From NCBI RefSeq assembly GCF_900114605.1, contig NZ_FOTP01000002.1, forward strand, positions 806,001 to 870,000: a stretch of DNA of 64,000 bases. Direction: 5' to 3'. The notes under the pieces are model-generated. The model was not told the origin of the DNA. It did no database searches and was given only the letters and a program-made list of their open reading frames with translations. Position numbers and translations under genes: made by a program. Position 1 is the first letter of the stretch, and each line of letters begins with the position of its first letter. Origin of the DNA: Bradyrhizobium sp. NFR13. GTDB taxonomy: Bacteria > Pseudomonadota > Alphaproteobacteria > Rhizobiales > Xanthobacteraceae. Shown piece by piece: positions 44,283 through 52,991 of this stretch.

Positions 44283-44756
44283 GTGGCGCCCGCCGACATT
44301 CCGCTGGATCACCAGCTCTGTTTTTCGCTCTACAGCGCCAGCATGGCCATCGGCCGGGCCTACAAGCCGCTGCTCGACGCGCTCGAGATCACCTACCCGC
44401 AATATCTCGTGCTGAGCACATTGTGGGAGGGCGGTGCACAGAGCGTGGGCGGCATAGCCGACCGGCTGGCGCTGGAATCGAGCACGGTCACGCCGCTGGT
44501 GAAGCGGCTCGAACAGGCCGGCTTCGTCGCGCGCAAGCGCAATCCGGAAGATGAGCGACAAGTTGTCGTCAGCCTCACAGCCAAAGGCACGGGGCTGCGC
44601 GAAAAATCCCGCTGCCTTGGCGAGACGTTGTTCGCCGCGGCCGGCATGACGCCAGAACGGTTGATCGCCCTGAACAGCGAGGTCCATGCCTTTCGCGATG
44701 CCGTGGCCAACTACACCGGCAAGACGGGCGCGACCGCGACGGAGCTCGCGGACTGA
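44283..44756 (+). CDS. MarR family regulator, OhrR-like
   Basis: 157 residues from GTG 44283, with gaggaga at 44270-44276. The winged helix is clear (SVGGIADRLALESSTVTPLVKRLEQAGF, in two adjoining parts, then RNPEDERQV wing). An N-terminal Cys (LDHQLCFSLYSAS) matches the reactive Cys of OhrR, which senses organic peroxides. OhrR usually controls an ohr peroxidase gene, but the divergent gene here is a DUF308 membrane protein, so the output may differ. A second Cys (KSRCLGE) could form a disulfide. Confidence 0.87.
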   Translation: MAPADIPLDHQLCFSLYSASMAIGRAYKPLLDALEITYPQYLVLSTLWEGGAQSVGGIADRLALESSTVTPLVKRLEQAGFVARKRNPEDERQVVVSLTAKGTGLREKSRCLGETLFAAAGMTPERLIALNSEVHAFRDAVANYTGKTGATATELAD

Positions 44757-44826
44757 TGCAGATGGCGCGACATGTCATCTGCGAATCTGACGTAAGATAC
44801 CGGACCCATTCAGCGCCGGAGCGACC

Positions 44827-44985
44827 ATGGAATTCACCGCCCTCTTTCTGGCGATCGCCATCACGATGCTTGTTGCATGGTATGGCAGCCGCAGCCTCGC
44901 ATACTCTCTCTTCGCCGTTGTGCTGATCGCCTGCGTAGCAACCTTTCTGCACCACGCCACTGACGCGCTGAAACTGTCGTTCTGA
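44827..44985 (+). CDS. Small membrane protein, DUF5993-like
   Basis: 52 residues from ATG 44827, ending TGA 44983-44985. Two membrane helices (FTALFLAIAITMLVAW and YSLFAVVLIACVATF) are followed by HHATDALKLSF. This tail and length match the DUF5993 proteins that sit directly before dsbB-like genes. The stop codon overlaps the ribosome site of dsbB, so the two are translated together. It may assist or assemble with the oxidase (inference). Confidence 0.75.
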   Translation: MEFTALFLAIAITMLVAWYGSRSLAYSLFAVVLIACVATFLHHATDALKLSF

Positions 44986-44992
44986 GGCTATG

Positions 44993-45541
44993 ATGACGCC
45001 CACCCGCGCTATCGCCCTCAACGTCCTCGCTCTCTACGTCCTCGCGGCGCTGCTTGCCGGCGCCTTTGCTGCACAGCTGCTGCTCGGCGAGTTACCCTGC
45101 CCGCTGTGTCTGTTGCAGCGGATCATGTTCGCACTGCTCGCCGTAGGCCCGATCCTCAACATCCGCTTCGGCCCGCGTCCAAGCCATTATGCGTTATCAC
45201 TGCTTGCAGCCGTCGTCGGCGCCAGCGTCTCGACGCGGCAGGTGCTGCTGCACATCATGCCCGGCGACGCCGGCTATGGCACTGCGCTGTTCGGCTATCA
45301 CTATTACACCTGGGCACTGATCGGCTTTATTGCGGCCATCGTTCTGTTGTCGCTGGTGCTGCTGTTCGACCGGCAATTCGAGAAGGCCCCCACCGCTCAC
45401 CCAACGCCCGGTGTCATCGCGCATGTTGCCGTCTGCTTCGTGATCGGCCTGACAGCCGCGAATGTCGCCTCGACCCTGCTCGAATGCGGCTTCAAGGCCT
45501 GCGCGGACGATCCGGTGGTCTATGAACTGTTGAAGCGATAG
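44993..45541 (+). CDS. dsbB: DsbB-like disulfide bond formation protein
   Basis: 182 residues from ATG 44993 (ATG 44990 is also possible). Four to five membrane helices; the quinone-proximal catalytic pair is LPCPLCLLQR (CxxC). The second DsbB cysteine pair is not in the usual loop; the only other cysteines are near the C-terminus (LLECGFKACADD) and in the last membrane helix. This belongs to a shorter DsbB-like branch found with DUF5993. It would reoxidise a DsbA-type protein in the inner membrane; no dsbA is adjacent. Confidence 0.85.
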   Translation: MTPTRAIALNVLALYVLAALLAGAFAAQLLLGELPCPLCLLQRIMFALLAVGPILNIRFGPRPSHYALSLLAAVVGASVSTRQVLLHIMPGDAGYGTALFGYHYYTWALIGFIAAIVLLSLVLLFDRQFEKAPTAHPTPGVIAHVAVCFVIGLTAANVASTLLECGFKACADDPVVYELLKR

Positions 45542-45567
45542 CCACCGCGATACTCGATCACCGCCAG

Positions 45568-47145
45568 CTACAACTGTAGTCGTCGTGTGATCCCGACATT
45601 CTCCAGAAACGTCTCGTCGTGGCTGACGATCAGGAGCGCGCCGTCATAGGCACGCAGACCCGCTTCCACGGCCTCGATGGAATCGACATCGAGATGGTTG
45701 GTCGGCTCATCGAGGATCAGCAATGGCGGCGGTGACACGCCGCCCATGACGCAGGCGAGACCGGCGCGCAACATCTGCCCTCCGCTCAGCGTGCCAACCA
45801 TCTGAAGCGCAGCATCCGCGCGAAACATGAATCGCGCCAATGCTGCGCGGCAAGCATTCTCGTCCGCTTGCGGATGAAGCCGTCGAAAATTATCACGGAT
45901 CGTCCGCGACGGATCGAGCAGACTGACCTGCTGATCGAGCATGGCAAAGTTGACCATCATCCGCACCACACCCGCCACCGGCCGGATCGCTCCAGTGATA
46001 AGACTTAACAGCGTTGTCTTGCCGGATCCGTTGGGACCCGTGACGGCCACACGTTCAGGCCCGGTGATGGAAAACGACAGGTCGCAAATGATCGGCGCCG
46101 CCGCTGGATAACAGAAGCTCACGCCATCGAGCTGCAGGACCATCCTTTGGGCCGGAAGCCCGGTTGGCGAAACCGCAACTGACAACGGCTGCAGGACTTC
46201 GATCTGCTCCCGCGCAGCAGCCAGCGCATCCTCCGCCCGGGACTGCTGACGCTCTGCCAGCCGCGTCTGCTCGCCACCTGTATCCTCGCTGCGGTCCTTC
46301 ATGCCGCCAAGCACGATCCGCGGCGCGCCGCCCTTTGCACTTTTGATACGCCCTGCCCGATCCCGGCGCGCTTGACGCTCGGCCGTTGCCTGTGCCCACC
46401 GTGCAAGACCATCGATACGCTTTTCCGCATCCGACAGATCGCGTTGCGCAGCTGCAAGCTCGCGCGTCTTGCGGGTGCGATAATGCGTCCAGTTGCCGCC
46501 ATAACGCGTGGCACCGAGCGAGGTCAGCTCAACGATGGCATCCATCGTGTCGAGCAATTCGCGATCATGACTGACGACAATGGCTCCCGCACGCCAGCCG
46601 GCCAGCAGATCGATGACCGCCCGTCGGCCGTCACGGTCGAGATTGTTGGTCGGCTCATCCAACAGCAGAAAACCGGGATCCGCAAAGACCAGCGCGGCCA
46701 GCGCGACGCGCGTCCGCTGGCCGCCAGAGAGCACCGACAGCGCAGTATCATGGCTAACGTCGAGTCCAACGCGCCCGAGTGATCTGGCCATCCTGGTTTC
46801 AACGTCCCAATCGGCTCGCGCCAGCTCTTCGGCCGTAGCCGTGCCGGTTTCCGCGCGGGCGAGAAGACCCAGCGCATCGGTGACGCCGAACAGATCGGCG
46901 ATTGTCTCGCCAGGACGAAGCTGCAGCGCCTGCTGCAACACCGCGAGCCGGCCGTGGACACTCACATCGCCCTGACCGGGTACGAAATCGCCGGATATCA
47001 CGCGCAACAGCGTGGATTTCCCGACACCGTTGCGGCCGACCAGGCCGGTACGCTCGGCGCCAAAACTGAGATTGAGGTTGGTGAAAAGCGAACGGCCGTC
47101 AGCCGTCGCGACAGACAGACCGGATACAGTGATGTGGGCAGGCAT
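45568..47145 (-). CDS. ABC-F type ATPase
   Basis: 525 residues from ATG 47145 (ggagaag upstream). Two ABC domains without membrane segments: Walker A GRNGVGKST and GPNGSGKTT, signatures LSGGQRTRVALAAL and LSGGQMLRAGLACV, Walker B LLLDEPTNNLD and LILDEPTNHLD. Between them is a charged, Arg/Ala-rich linker of about 80 residues in the position of the ribosome-contacting arm. ABC-F proteins act on ribosomes in translation or antibiotic protection; the specific role is unknown. It is convergent with dsbB. Confidence 0.93.
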   Translation of the reverse strand: MPAHITVSGLSVATADGRSLFTNLNLSFGAERTGLVGRNGVGKSTLLRVISGDFVPGQGDVSVHGRLAVLQQALQLRPGETIADLFGVTDALGLLARAETGTATAEELARADWDVETRMARSLGRVGLDVSHDTALSVLSGGQRTRVALAALVFADPGFLLLDEPTNNLDRDGRRAVIDLLAGWRAGAIVVSHDRELLDTMDAIVELTSLGATRYGGNWTHYRTRKTRELAAAQRDLSDAEKRIDGLARWAQATAERQARRDRAGRIKSAKGGAPRIVLGGMKDRSEDTGGEQTRLAERQQSRAEDALAAAREQIEVLQPLSVAVSPTGLPAQRMVLQLDGVSFCYPAAAPIICDLSFSITGPERVAVTGPNGSGKTTLLSLITGAIRPVAGVVRMMVNFAMLDQQVSLLDPSRTIRDNFRRLHPQADENACRAALARFMFRADAALQMVGTLSGGQMLRAGLACVMGGVSPPPLLILDEPTNHLDVDSIEAVEAGLRAYDGALLIVSHDETFLENVGITRRLQL

Positions 47146-47307
47146 GGATAAACTTCTCCCGGGAAACAAAGCGAAGCGGCGTTGTCACCTGGGCGAAATC
47201 CATCGAAGCACACATCCTGTTGAAATGACGATGGCGGCTCACTAATCGCCAACTGCGGCGCGCTTGTGGCGTTGGCAAAATCGCCCGGTCCCTCTAACAA
47301 CGACACC

Positions 47308-47970
47308 ATGACCGAGATCATCGCTATCGCTGCCGCCTTCGCTCCGTTCGAAACGCTGGCCTCTTCGCTTCTGCATCACGTCAAGACCGACGACGGCTCG
47401 CATGACGTCGCGCATCTGGCGCGTGTCTGGTCCAACGTCCGCGCCATCCAGAAAATCGAAGGTGGCGATCCCGAGATTCTGGCGGCGGCGACGCTGCTTC
47501 ACGACTGCGTCGCCGTCGAGAAGAGCTCACCGCTCCGCGCCAGTGCGTCCCGCCTCGCTGCCGAACATGCGGTTACCCTTCTGGCGCCGTTCGGCTGGAC
47601 AAGCGATCGGTTAGACCGCATTGCCCATGCCATCGCGGCGCATAGTTTCTCGGCAAAGATCACACCTGAAACGATCGAGGCGCAGATCCTGCAGGATGCG
47701 GATCGACTCGATGCGATTGGCGCCGTCGGCATCGCACGCTGTTTCTACACCGCGGGGCGGATGCAATCCTACCTGTACGATCCGGAAGACCCGGCAGCAC
47801 GCCACCGCCCGTTCGACGACCGCAATTTTGCGATCGACCATCTGCCGGCGAAACTGCTGACGCTCGCGGAAGGCCTTAACACCGCCACCGGTCGACGGAT
47901 GGCGCAGGAGCGCCACGCGCGGACCGAGGCTTTCCTGGCGGCGTTTCTGGCCGAGGTCGGCGTCTCGTGA
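47308..47970 (+). CDS. HD-domain phosphohydrolase (YedJ-like)
   Basis: 220 residues from ATG 47308. The HD metal-binding residues are in order: His and Asp in DGSHDVAHLARV, His-Asp in LLHDCVAVEK, and Asp in LQDADRLDAIGAVGIAR. The YedJ/YpgQ branch hydrolyses nucleotides or small phosphates in vitro; the true substrate is unknown. The conserved FYTAGRMQSYLYDPED end of the domain is present. It is divergent from the ABC-F gene. Confidence 0.88.
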   Translation: MTEIIAIAAAFAPFETLASSLLHHVKTDDGSHDVAHLARVWSNVRAIQKIEGGDPEILAAATLLHDCVAVEKSSPLRASASRLAAEHAVTLLAPFGWTSDRLDRIAHAIAAHSFSAKITPETIEAQILQDADRLDAIGAVGIARCFYTAGRMQSYLYDPEDPAARHRPFDDRNFAIDHLPAKLLTLAEGLNTATGRRMAQERHARTEAFLAAFLAEVGVS

Positions 47971-47979
47971 AATGGGCGC

Positions 47980-48486
47980 TTACGGCGCCCACTTCGTGAA
48001 CACGTAGTCCCTCTCCTTCACGCGTGCCTCGTGGCACGCAAAGCAGGTTTCGTGCTGGGCTTGATCGACCGGCTTGCCGTCGATGAACCGGCCGAACCCC
48101 CAGCCGCCTGACGCGGGGTACTTCTTCGAATCCTTCACCATCACCTGCACGGTGGTCGCGGCGCCGGGGATCGAGGCGGATTCGAATTCCGGTGACTGGG
48201 TGTGCTTCCAGGCCAGCTTCACCAGCACCGTGCCATCGGGAAACGGCAGCTTGCCATCCCGATAGGCCTTGATGGCAATGTCATTGCCGACCACGGCGCG
48301 CAGCTCGTTCAGAGGCTCGGCCTCCTGCGCGGGCGCGATCAACTCCCATTTGCGGTAACCGTCGGGAAGGCCGACGCCGTAGATCGGCGACAGGTTGGCG
48401 GGATTGGCCGTGTTGGCGGCGAAGGCCGCCGCCACCGCGGATGACACCACACCTGCGGCAAGGCTTGCTGCGAGAATCCATCGCAT
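47980..48486 (-). CDS. Cytochrome P460-family secreted heme protein
   Basis: 168 residues with signal peptide (AASLAAGVVSSAVAAAFA). The C-terminal CFACH is the CxxCH heme attachment site, and the body (SPIYGVGLPDGYRKWELIAP, FPDGTVLVKLAWKH, GWGFGRFIDGKP) follows the cytochrome P460/c'-beta family. Such proteins oxidise hydroxylamine or bind NO in nitrifiers and methanotrophs. Here the crosslinking Lys typical of true P460 is not identifiable by eye. It lies 12 bases downstream of the hydrolase gene in the same direction. Confidence 0.86.
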   Translation of the reverse strand: MRWILAASLAAGVVSSAVAAAFAANTANPANLSPIYGVGLPDGYRKWELIAPAQEAEPLNELRAVVGNDIAIKAYRDGKLPFPDGTVLVKLAWKHTQSPEFESASIPGAATTVQVMVKDSKKYPASGGWGFGRFIDGKPVDQAQHETCFACHEARVKERDYVFTKWAP

Positions 48487-48498
48487 CGCGGATCTCCC

Positions 48499-49566
48499 TC
48501 AGCGTGCCATCGCGTCGGCGTCGATGATGGCCTGGGCGAATTCGCGCGGCGCTTCCTGCGGTAGGTTGTGACCGATGCCGCCATTCACCGTGCGATGCTC
48601 ATACTTGCCGGTGAACTTCTTCGCATAGGCCTTGGGATCAGGATGCGGCGCGCCATTGGCGTCGCCTTCCATGGTGATGGTCGGCACCGCGATCACCGGC
48701 CCCTGCGCCAGCCTCTTCTCCAGCTCGTCATACTTCGCCTCGCCCTGGGCGAGTTCGAGCCGCCAACGATAGTTGTGGATGGTAATGGCGACGTGATCGG
48801 GATTCTCGAACGCCTTGGCCGAGCGATCATAGGTGGCGTCGTCGAAATTCCACTTGGGCGAGGCCAGCTTCCAGATCAGCTTGGCGAAGTCATGCCGGTA
48901 CTTGTCATAGCCCAGCCGGCCACGCTCCGTGGTGAAGTAGAACTGGTACCACCATTCCAGCTCCGCCTTCGGCGGCAGCGGCATGCGGTTGCCCTCCTGG
49001 CTGCCGATCAGATAGCCACTGACGGCGACCAGCGCCTTGACGCGCTCGGGCCAGATCGCGGCGAGGATGTCGGCCGTGCGGCCGCCCCAGTCGTAACCGC
49101 CGACCACGGCCTTCTCGATCTTCAACGCGTCCATGAAATTGATGATGTCAGTGGCCAGCGCCGCTGGCTGGCCGTTGCGCACCGTCGCATCGGACAGGAA
49201 GCGCGTCCCGCCATAGCCGCGCAGATACGGGATGATGACGCGGTAGCCGGCCGAGGCCAGCAGCGGCGCGACATCCACATAGCTGTAGATGTCATAGGGC
49301 CAGCCGTGCAGCAGCAACACAACGGGCCCGTTGGCCGGACCGTCCTCGGCATAGGCGACGCTGAGGTCGCCAGCATTGATCTGCTTCAGCGGCTTGAACG
49401 ACGTATGCGTGCCGCGCTTGACGGCAGGGAGCTGCTTGCCGGTCTTGGCGGCCTGTGCCGCCGCCGAGCCAATGCCAGCGAACGGAGCCGCTGCCAGGCC
49501 CATGATCGCCGCGCCCAGCAGGCTGCGGCGGTTGAGATGCGGGCTGTTGGGATTGTCGTTCGTCAT
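48499..49566 (-). CDS. Tat-exported alpha/beta hydrolase (epoxide hydrolase-like)
   Basis: 355 residues from ATG 49566. A twin-arginine signal is visible (NRRSLLGAAIMGLAAAPFAG), so the folded enzyme is exported to the periplasm. The alpha/beta-hydrolase core has an oxyanion HGWP motif, the nucleophile elbow GGYDWGG (Asp nucleophile, as in epoxide hydrolases and haloalkane dehalogenases) and a late catalytic His (GGIGHNLPQEAP). It forms a unit with the cytochrome P460 gene and faces a divergent CadC-like regulator. The substrate is unknown. Confidence 0.88.
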   Translation of the reverse strand: MTNDNPNSPHLNRRSLLGAAIMGLAAAPFAGIGSAAAQAAKTGKQLPAVKRGTHTSFKPLKQINAGDLSVAYAEDGPANGPVVLLLHGWPYDIYSYVDVAPLLASAGYRVIIPYLRGYGGTRFLSDATVRNGQPAALATDIINFMDALKIEKAVVGGYDWGGRTADILAAIWPERVKALVAVSGYLIGSQEGNRMPLPPKAELEWWYQFYFTTERGRLGYDKYRHDFAKLIWKLASPKWNFDDATYDRSAKAFENPDHVAITIHNYRWRLELAQGEAKYDELEKRLAQGPVIAVPTITMEGDANGAPHPDPKAYAKKFTGKYEHRTVNGGIGHNLPQEAPREFAQAIIDADAMAR

Positions 49567-49754
49567 GGTGCGCTCTCCGGGCAATGACGGCTGCGGCCGT
49601 CGATGCCCGGACCATGCTCCCGCCCCGGCACCGCCGCTTGAAGAATCCGTTGGTTTTCTCTTGAGAACGCCATGATTTGTCGTTGAGACGGGGTGTGCTA
49701 GGGACGGTCCTGCACACAAGCCCTTGGTGTGACAATAGGAAATGGACCCCTATC

Positions 49755-51335
49755 TTGCTGTTCCGGTTCGACGAATTCGTGCTCGACACTGACCGGCGGG
49801 AGCTGCGGCGGGGCACCGACACGGTGGCGGTGGAACCGCAGGTGTTCGACGTGCTGGAATTCCTGATCCGGGCGCGGGACAAGGTGGTCAGCCGTGACGA
49901 TCTGCTGGCCGAAGTCTGGCATGGCCGCATCGTGTCCGAGGCGACGCTCAGCAGCCGGGTCAATGCGGCCCGCACGGCCATCGGCGACAATGGCGAGCAG
50001 CAGCGGCTGATCCGCACCTTGCCGCGGAAGGGATTTCGCTTCGTCGGCGAAGTCTTCGAACAAACCGACAGCCCCTCTCCGCTCGCGGTGACGGCGCCAG
50101 CAACTGCGCTCCAGCCCGCTACCGCCGATCCCGAAGGGCTGTCGATCGCGGTGCTGCCCTTCACCAATATGAGCGCCGACCCCGAACAGGATTATTTTGG
50201 CGACGGCATCGCCGAGGAGATCATCACCGACCTGTCGCGCTGCAGTGGCCTGTTTGTGATCGCGCGCAATTCGTCATTCACCTACAAGAACAAGCCGGTC
50301 GATATCCGTGAGGTCGGCCGCACGCTTGGCGTCAATTATGTTCTGGAAGGCAGCGTCCGCCGTGTCGGCGAACGGCTGCGTATCATCGCGCAACTGATCG
50401 ACGCGCGCTCCGGCGCGCATCTGTGGGCCGACCGTTTCGATGGTGATCGCAGCGACGTGTTCGACCTGCAGGACCGCATCACCGAACGCGCCGTGGCCGC
50501 CATCGAGCCGACACTCCGCATCGCCGAGATCGAACGGCGCAGGCACAGCCGCCCGAACAAGCCAGATTCCTATGATCTGCTGCTGCGCGCCTCAGGTTAC
50601 GAACACGACTTCACGCCGGAGAGCATGAATGCGGCGCTCGATTGCCTGCATCAGGCGCTTGAGCTCGATCCGACCTATGCGCCAGCGATGGCGGCCGCCG
50701 CCTATTGCCATGCGCAGCGGCATTTCCAGGGCTGGATCAGTGCTGACGATGCCCATCGCGCCGAGGGTCTCGTGCTCGCGCAACGCGCCATCGAGCGGAT
50801 GCCCAACGATCCACAGATCCTCTGGATGGCCGCCTTCGCGATCTGGAATCTCGCCGAAACGCAAACGGCGAAAGACGCGGCCATTGAGCTGTTCAGCCGC
50901 TCCCTGGCCATCAATCCAAATTCTGCGACCGCGCTCGCGCTCGCCGGCTGGATCGAGACCATGCGCGGCCAGCAGCAGGCCGGTCGTGCGCTGCTCGATC
51001 GTGCGCGACGTTTGAACCCGCTCGATCCGCACGGCTGGTTCGTTTCCGGTGCATTGGCGATCGCAGCGATCATCGACGAGAACTACACCGAGGCGATCGG
51101 CTGGGCTGACAAGGCGCTGCTGCAGAACCGCCGCTTCGCCGTCGCACTCCGCGCGCTCGCCGTAGCACTCGTCAAAACCGACGCGCACGAACGCGCCGCA
51201 CAGGTGGTCGAGGAACTGCTCACGATCGAACCGGAACTCACGGTCTCCGCTTTCTTTGCGCGCATCCCCGTCCCCGTGGAGTCAATGGCGCAAACCTATG
51301 CCGCCGCCCTGAAAGCGGCTGGGCTGCCGGAATGA
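49755..51335 (+). CDS. CadC-like winged-helix regulator with TPR domain
   Basis: About 526 residues. An OmpR-type winged helix at the N-terminus (FDEFVLDTDRRELRRG, PQVFDVLEFLIRARDKVVSRD in two parts, RTLPRKGFRFVG) is followed by a TolB-like segment (IAVLPFTNMSADPEQDYFGDGIAEEI) in which nucleotide-cyclase-associated regulators share wording, given here in parts, and then TPR-like repeats to the end. No membrane helix is visible, unlike true CadC. The frame is open from TTG 49677; TTG 49755 is chosen because the domain begins there. It is divergent from the Tat hydrolase and overlaps the next gene by four bases. Confidence 0.8.
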   Translation: MLFRFDEFVLDTDRRELRRGTDTVAVEPQVFDVLEFLIRARDKVVSRDDLLAEVWHGRIVSEATLSSRVNAARTAIGDNGEQQRLIRTLPRKGFRFVGEVFEQTDSPSPLAVTAPATALQPATADPEGLSIAVLPFTNMSADPEQDYFGDGIAEEIITDLSRCSGLFVIARNSSFTYKNKPVDIREVGRTLGVNYVLEGSVRRVGERLRIIAQLIDARSGAHLWADRFDGDRSDVFDLQDRITERAVAAIEPTLRIAEIERRRHSRPNKPDSYDLLLRASGYEHDFTPESMNAALDCLHQALELDPTYAPAMAAAAYCHAQRHFQGWISADDAHRAEGLVLAQRAIERMPNDPQILWMAAFAIWNLAETQTAKDAAIELFSRSLAINPNSATALALAGWIETMRGQQQAGRALLDRARRLNPLDPHGWFVSGALAIAAIIDENYTEAIGWADKALLQNRRFAVALRALAVALVKTDAHERAAQVVEELLTIEPELTVSAFFARIPVPVESMAQTYAAALKAAGLPE

Positions 51336-51823
51336 CCGTCCGCCCGCTCGTCCGCTATCCCGATCCGCGCCTCGCGCAGCCGGCCGCACCTGTCACGGTA
51401 TTCGACGATGCGCTGCGCGCTCTCGCCGACGATCTGCGCGACACCATGCGTGCCGCTCCCGGCATCGGCATCACCGCGCCGCATATCGGCGTATCCCTGC
51501 GCGTCGTCGTGCTCGATCTCGGCGATGGCGCCAGGACCTATGTGAATCCGGAGATCACATGGGCCTCGCCCGAACTGATCATGCATCAGGAAGGCAGCGT
51601 CTCGATGCCCGGTGTGAATGACGACATCCAGCGCCATGCGGGCATCCGGATCGGCTATCGGGATCTCGACGGAAATATGCAAACAGAAGAGTCCGACGGC
51701 CTGCGGGCGGTCTGCCATCAACACGAGATCGACCAGCTCAACGGCATGTTCTGGATTCAACGCCTGTCGCGCCTCAAGCGCGAGCGGCTGATCAAGCGGT
51801 TCGAGAAGTCGTCGCGCGCCTGA
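51332..51823 (+). CDS. Peptide deformylase homologue lacking metal ligands
   Basis: 163 residues with the peptide deformylase fold. Normal enzymes use the motifs GxGxAAxQ, EGCxS and QHExDH, the Cys and two His binding Fe/Zn. Here motif 1 is GIGITAPH (44-51), motif 2 is EGSVS with Ser89 for Cys, and motif 3 is HEIDQ with Gln135 for the second His. His131 and Glu132 remain. Two of three metal ligands are lost, so deformylation is unlikely and the protein may bind something else. ATG 51332 overlaps the stop of the CadC-like gene (ATGA), so the two are coupled. The housekeeping def is not in the window. Confidence 0.9.
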   Translation: MTVRPLVRYPDPRLAQPAAPVTVFDDALRALADDLRDTMRAAPGIGITAPHIGVSLRVVVLDLGDGARTYVNPEITWASPELIMHQEGSVSMPGVNDDIQRHAGIRIGYRDLDGNMQTEESDGLRAVCHQHEIDQLNGMFWIQRLSRLKRERLIKRFEKSSRA

Positions 51824-51833
51824 AGCGCGCGAC
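51811..51833 (+). terminator. Hairpin over the stop codon of the deformylase-like gene
   Basis: gtcgcgcgc (51811-51819) pairs perfectly with gcgcgcgac (51825-51833); the 5-base loop holds the TGA stop. No T-run follows, so termination strength is uncertain. Confidence 0.5.
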
Positions 51834-51838
51834 AGCCG

Positions 51839-52129
51839 TTACGTCCGCCACTGCGATTGGCGGTATCGGCCGGATATCAGCCTGAGCCAGGGCACGGTGT
51901 GGAACAAGCTCATGAAGGCATACATCACCGCCATTCCACTCCACGGCGATGAATGCGACGTTAAACAGAGCAAATCCGGCGAGCTGCCATCGAGCACCCC
52001 CGTCAGCAGCGCCATCAGTGCGAAGGCCGGTGCGGCCGCAAGGCATAGCCAGTCGGCGGCCGGCGCAAGGTTACCGATTTTCCGGCGATAGGCCTTCGCG
52101 TGATCGACGTTGTCGATGGCGCTACTCAT
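51839..52129 (-). CDS. Small two-span membrane protein
   Basis: 96 residues from ATG 52129 with ggaag upstream. Two membrane segments are seen (WLCLAAAPAFALMALLTGVL and GMAVMYAFMSLFHTVPWLRLI). It overlaps the end of the DUF899 gene by 8 bases, so it is translated together with it. The family is not named with certainty; similar small membrane proteins accompany DUF899 genes. Confidence 0.65.
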   Translation of the reverse strand: MSSAIDNVDHAKAYRRKIGNLAPAADWLCLAAAPAFALMALLTGVLDGSSPDLLCLTSHSSPWSGMAVMYAFMSLFHTVPWLRLISGRYRQSQWRT

Positions 52130-52871
52130 CGGTCTTCCGGAATGTCGCCTCTCCTGCGGCCGAGACCTCAACCCATTTCTTGTCGGGTGCGGCGCCAGCG
52201 ACATAGTTGTCGTGCCAGTTCCACCATTTGTAGGTCGGAGTCTGAGGATAGCCCTCTGGTGAATCCTCCCAGACCTCCTGGCGGCCGAGCGGCGTCGCGT
52301 CGAGATAGCTCCAGGTGGTCCCCATCGCCTCGTCGCCGCGGCTGTTGATGAAATAGGTGCGGAATACGCGGTCACCGTCGCGGAAGAACACGTTGTGGCC
52401 GTGCCACTCATCGACGCCGAAGTCGGCGTCGAAACTGTCCGTGATGGTGACCCAGGGCATCGCCCAGTCCATCCGCGCCTTCAGGCGTGCGATGTCCGCC
52501 TGCGGTGCCCGCGAGGCGTAGACGAGCGTGGTGTCGCGGGCATTCAGGTGTGCGAGATGGGCGACCTGATCGGCCCCGAGCGAACAGCCGCGGCAGGCGT
52601 GATCGGGCCAGCCGAACACGCCCGGCTCGAAGAAGGCGCGGTAGACGATCAACTGCCGGCGGCCGTCGAACAGGTCGAGCAGGCTGGCTTTGCCGTCAGG
52701 CCCTTCGAACGCATACGCCTTCTCCACCGCCATCCACGGCATCCTCCGACGCTCGGCCGCCAGTGCATCGCGCGCGCGCATCACAGCCTTCTCCTTCACG
52801 AGCATGTCCGTTCGCGCGGCCTCCCATGCCTGCGGTGACACAATCGGTGGTGTTTTCATCGGTGTCGTCAT
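52122..52871 (-). CDS. DUF899 (thioredoxin-like) protein
   Basis: 249 residues from ATG 52871 (ggagaag upstream). DUF899 proteins have a thioredoxin-like fold; seen are RRRMPWMAVEKAYAFEGPDG in two parts, LIVYRAFFEPG, and CRGCSLGADQV in place of the usual metal- or redox-type CxxC (C-R-G-C at about residue 94). The C-terminal WWNWHDNY block is also typical. The function is unknown. It is divergent from the HTH-domain protein at 52992 and overlaps a small membrane protein gene downstream. Confidence 0.87.
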   Translation of the reverse strand: MTTPMKTPPIVSPQAWEAARTDMLVKEKAVMRARDALAAERRRMPWMAVEKAYAFEGPDGKASLLDLFDGRRQLIVYRAFFEPGVFGWPDHACRGCSLGADQVAHLAHLNARDTTLVYASRAPQADIARLKARMDWAMPWVTITDSFDADFGVDEWHGHNVFFRDGDRVFRTYFINSRGDEAMGTTWSYLDATPLGRQEVWEDSPEGYPQTPTYKWWNWHDNYVAGAAPDKKWVEVSAAGEATFRKTDE

Positions 52872-52991
52872 GGTCTTCTCCACTTTCGTCCATCGTCATG
52901 CGTTGCCGACACGACTTGCCGGTTGATCGTCGTAAGGTAGATTAGGACCGGACAATTTGAGGGTGGGAGTGACAAGTGTGGCGGGATTCAG

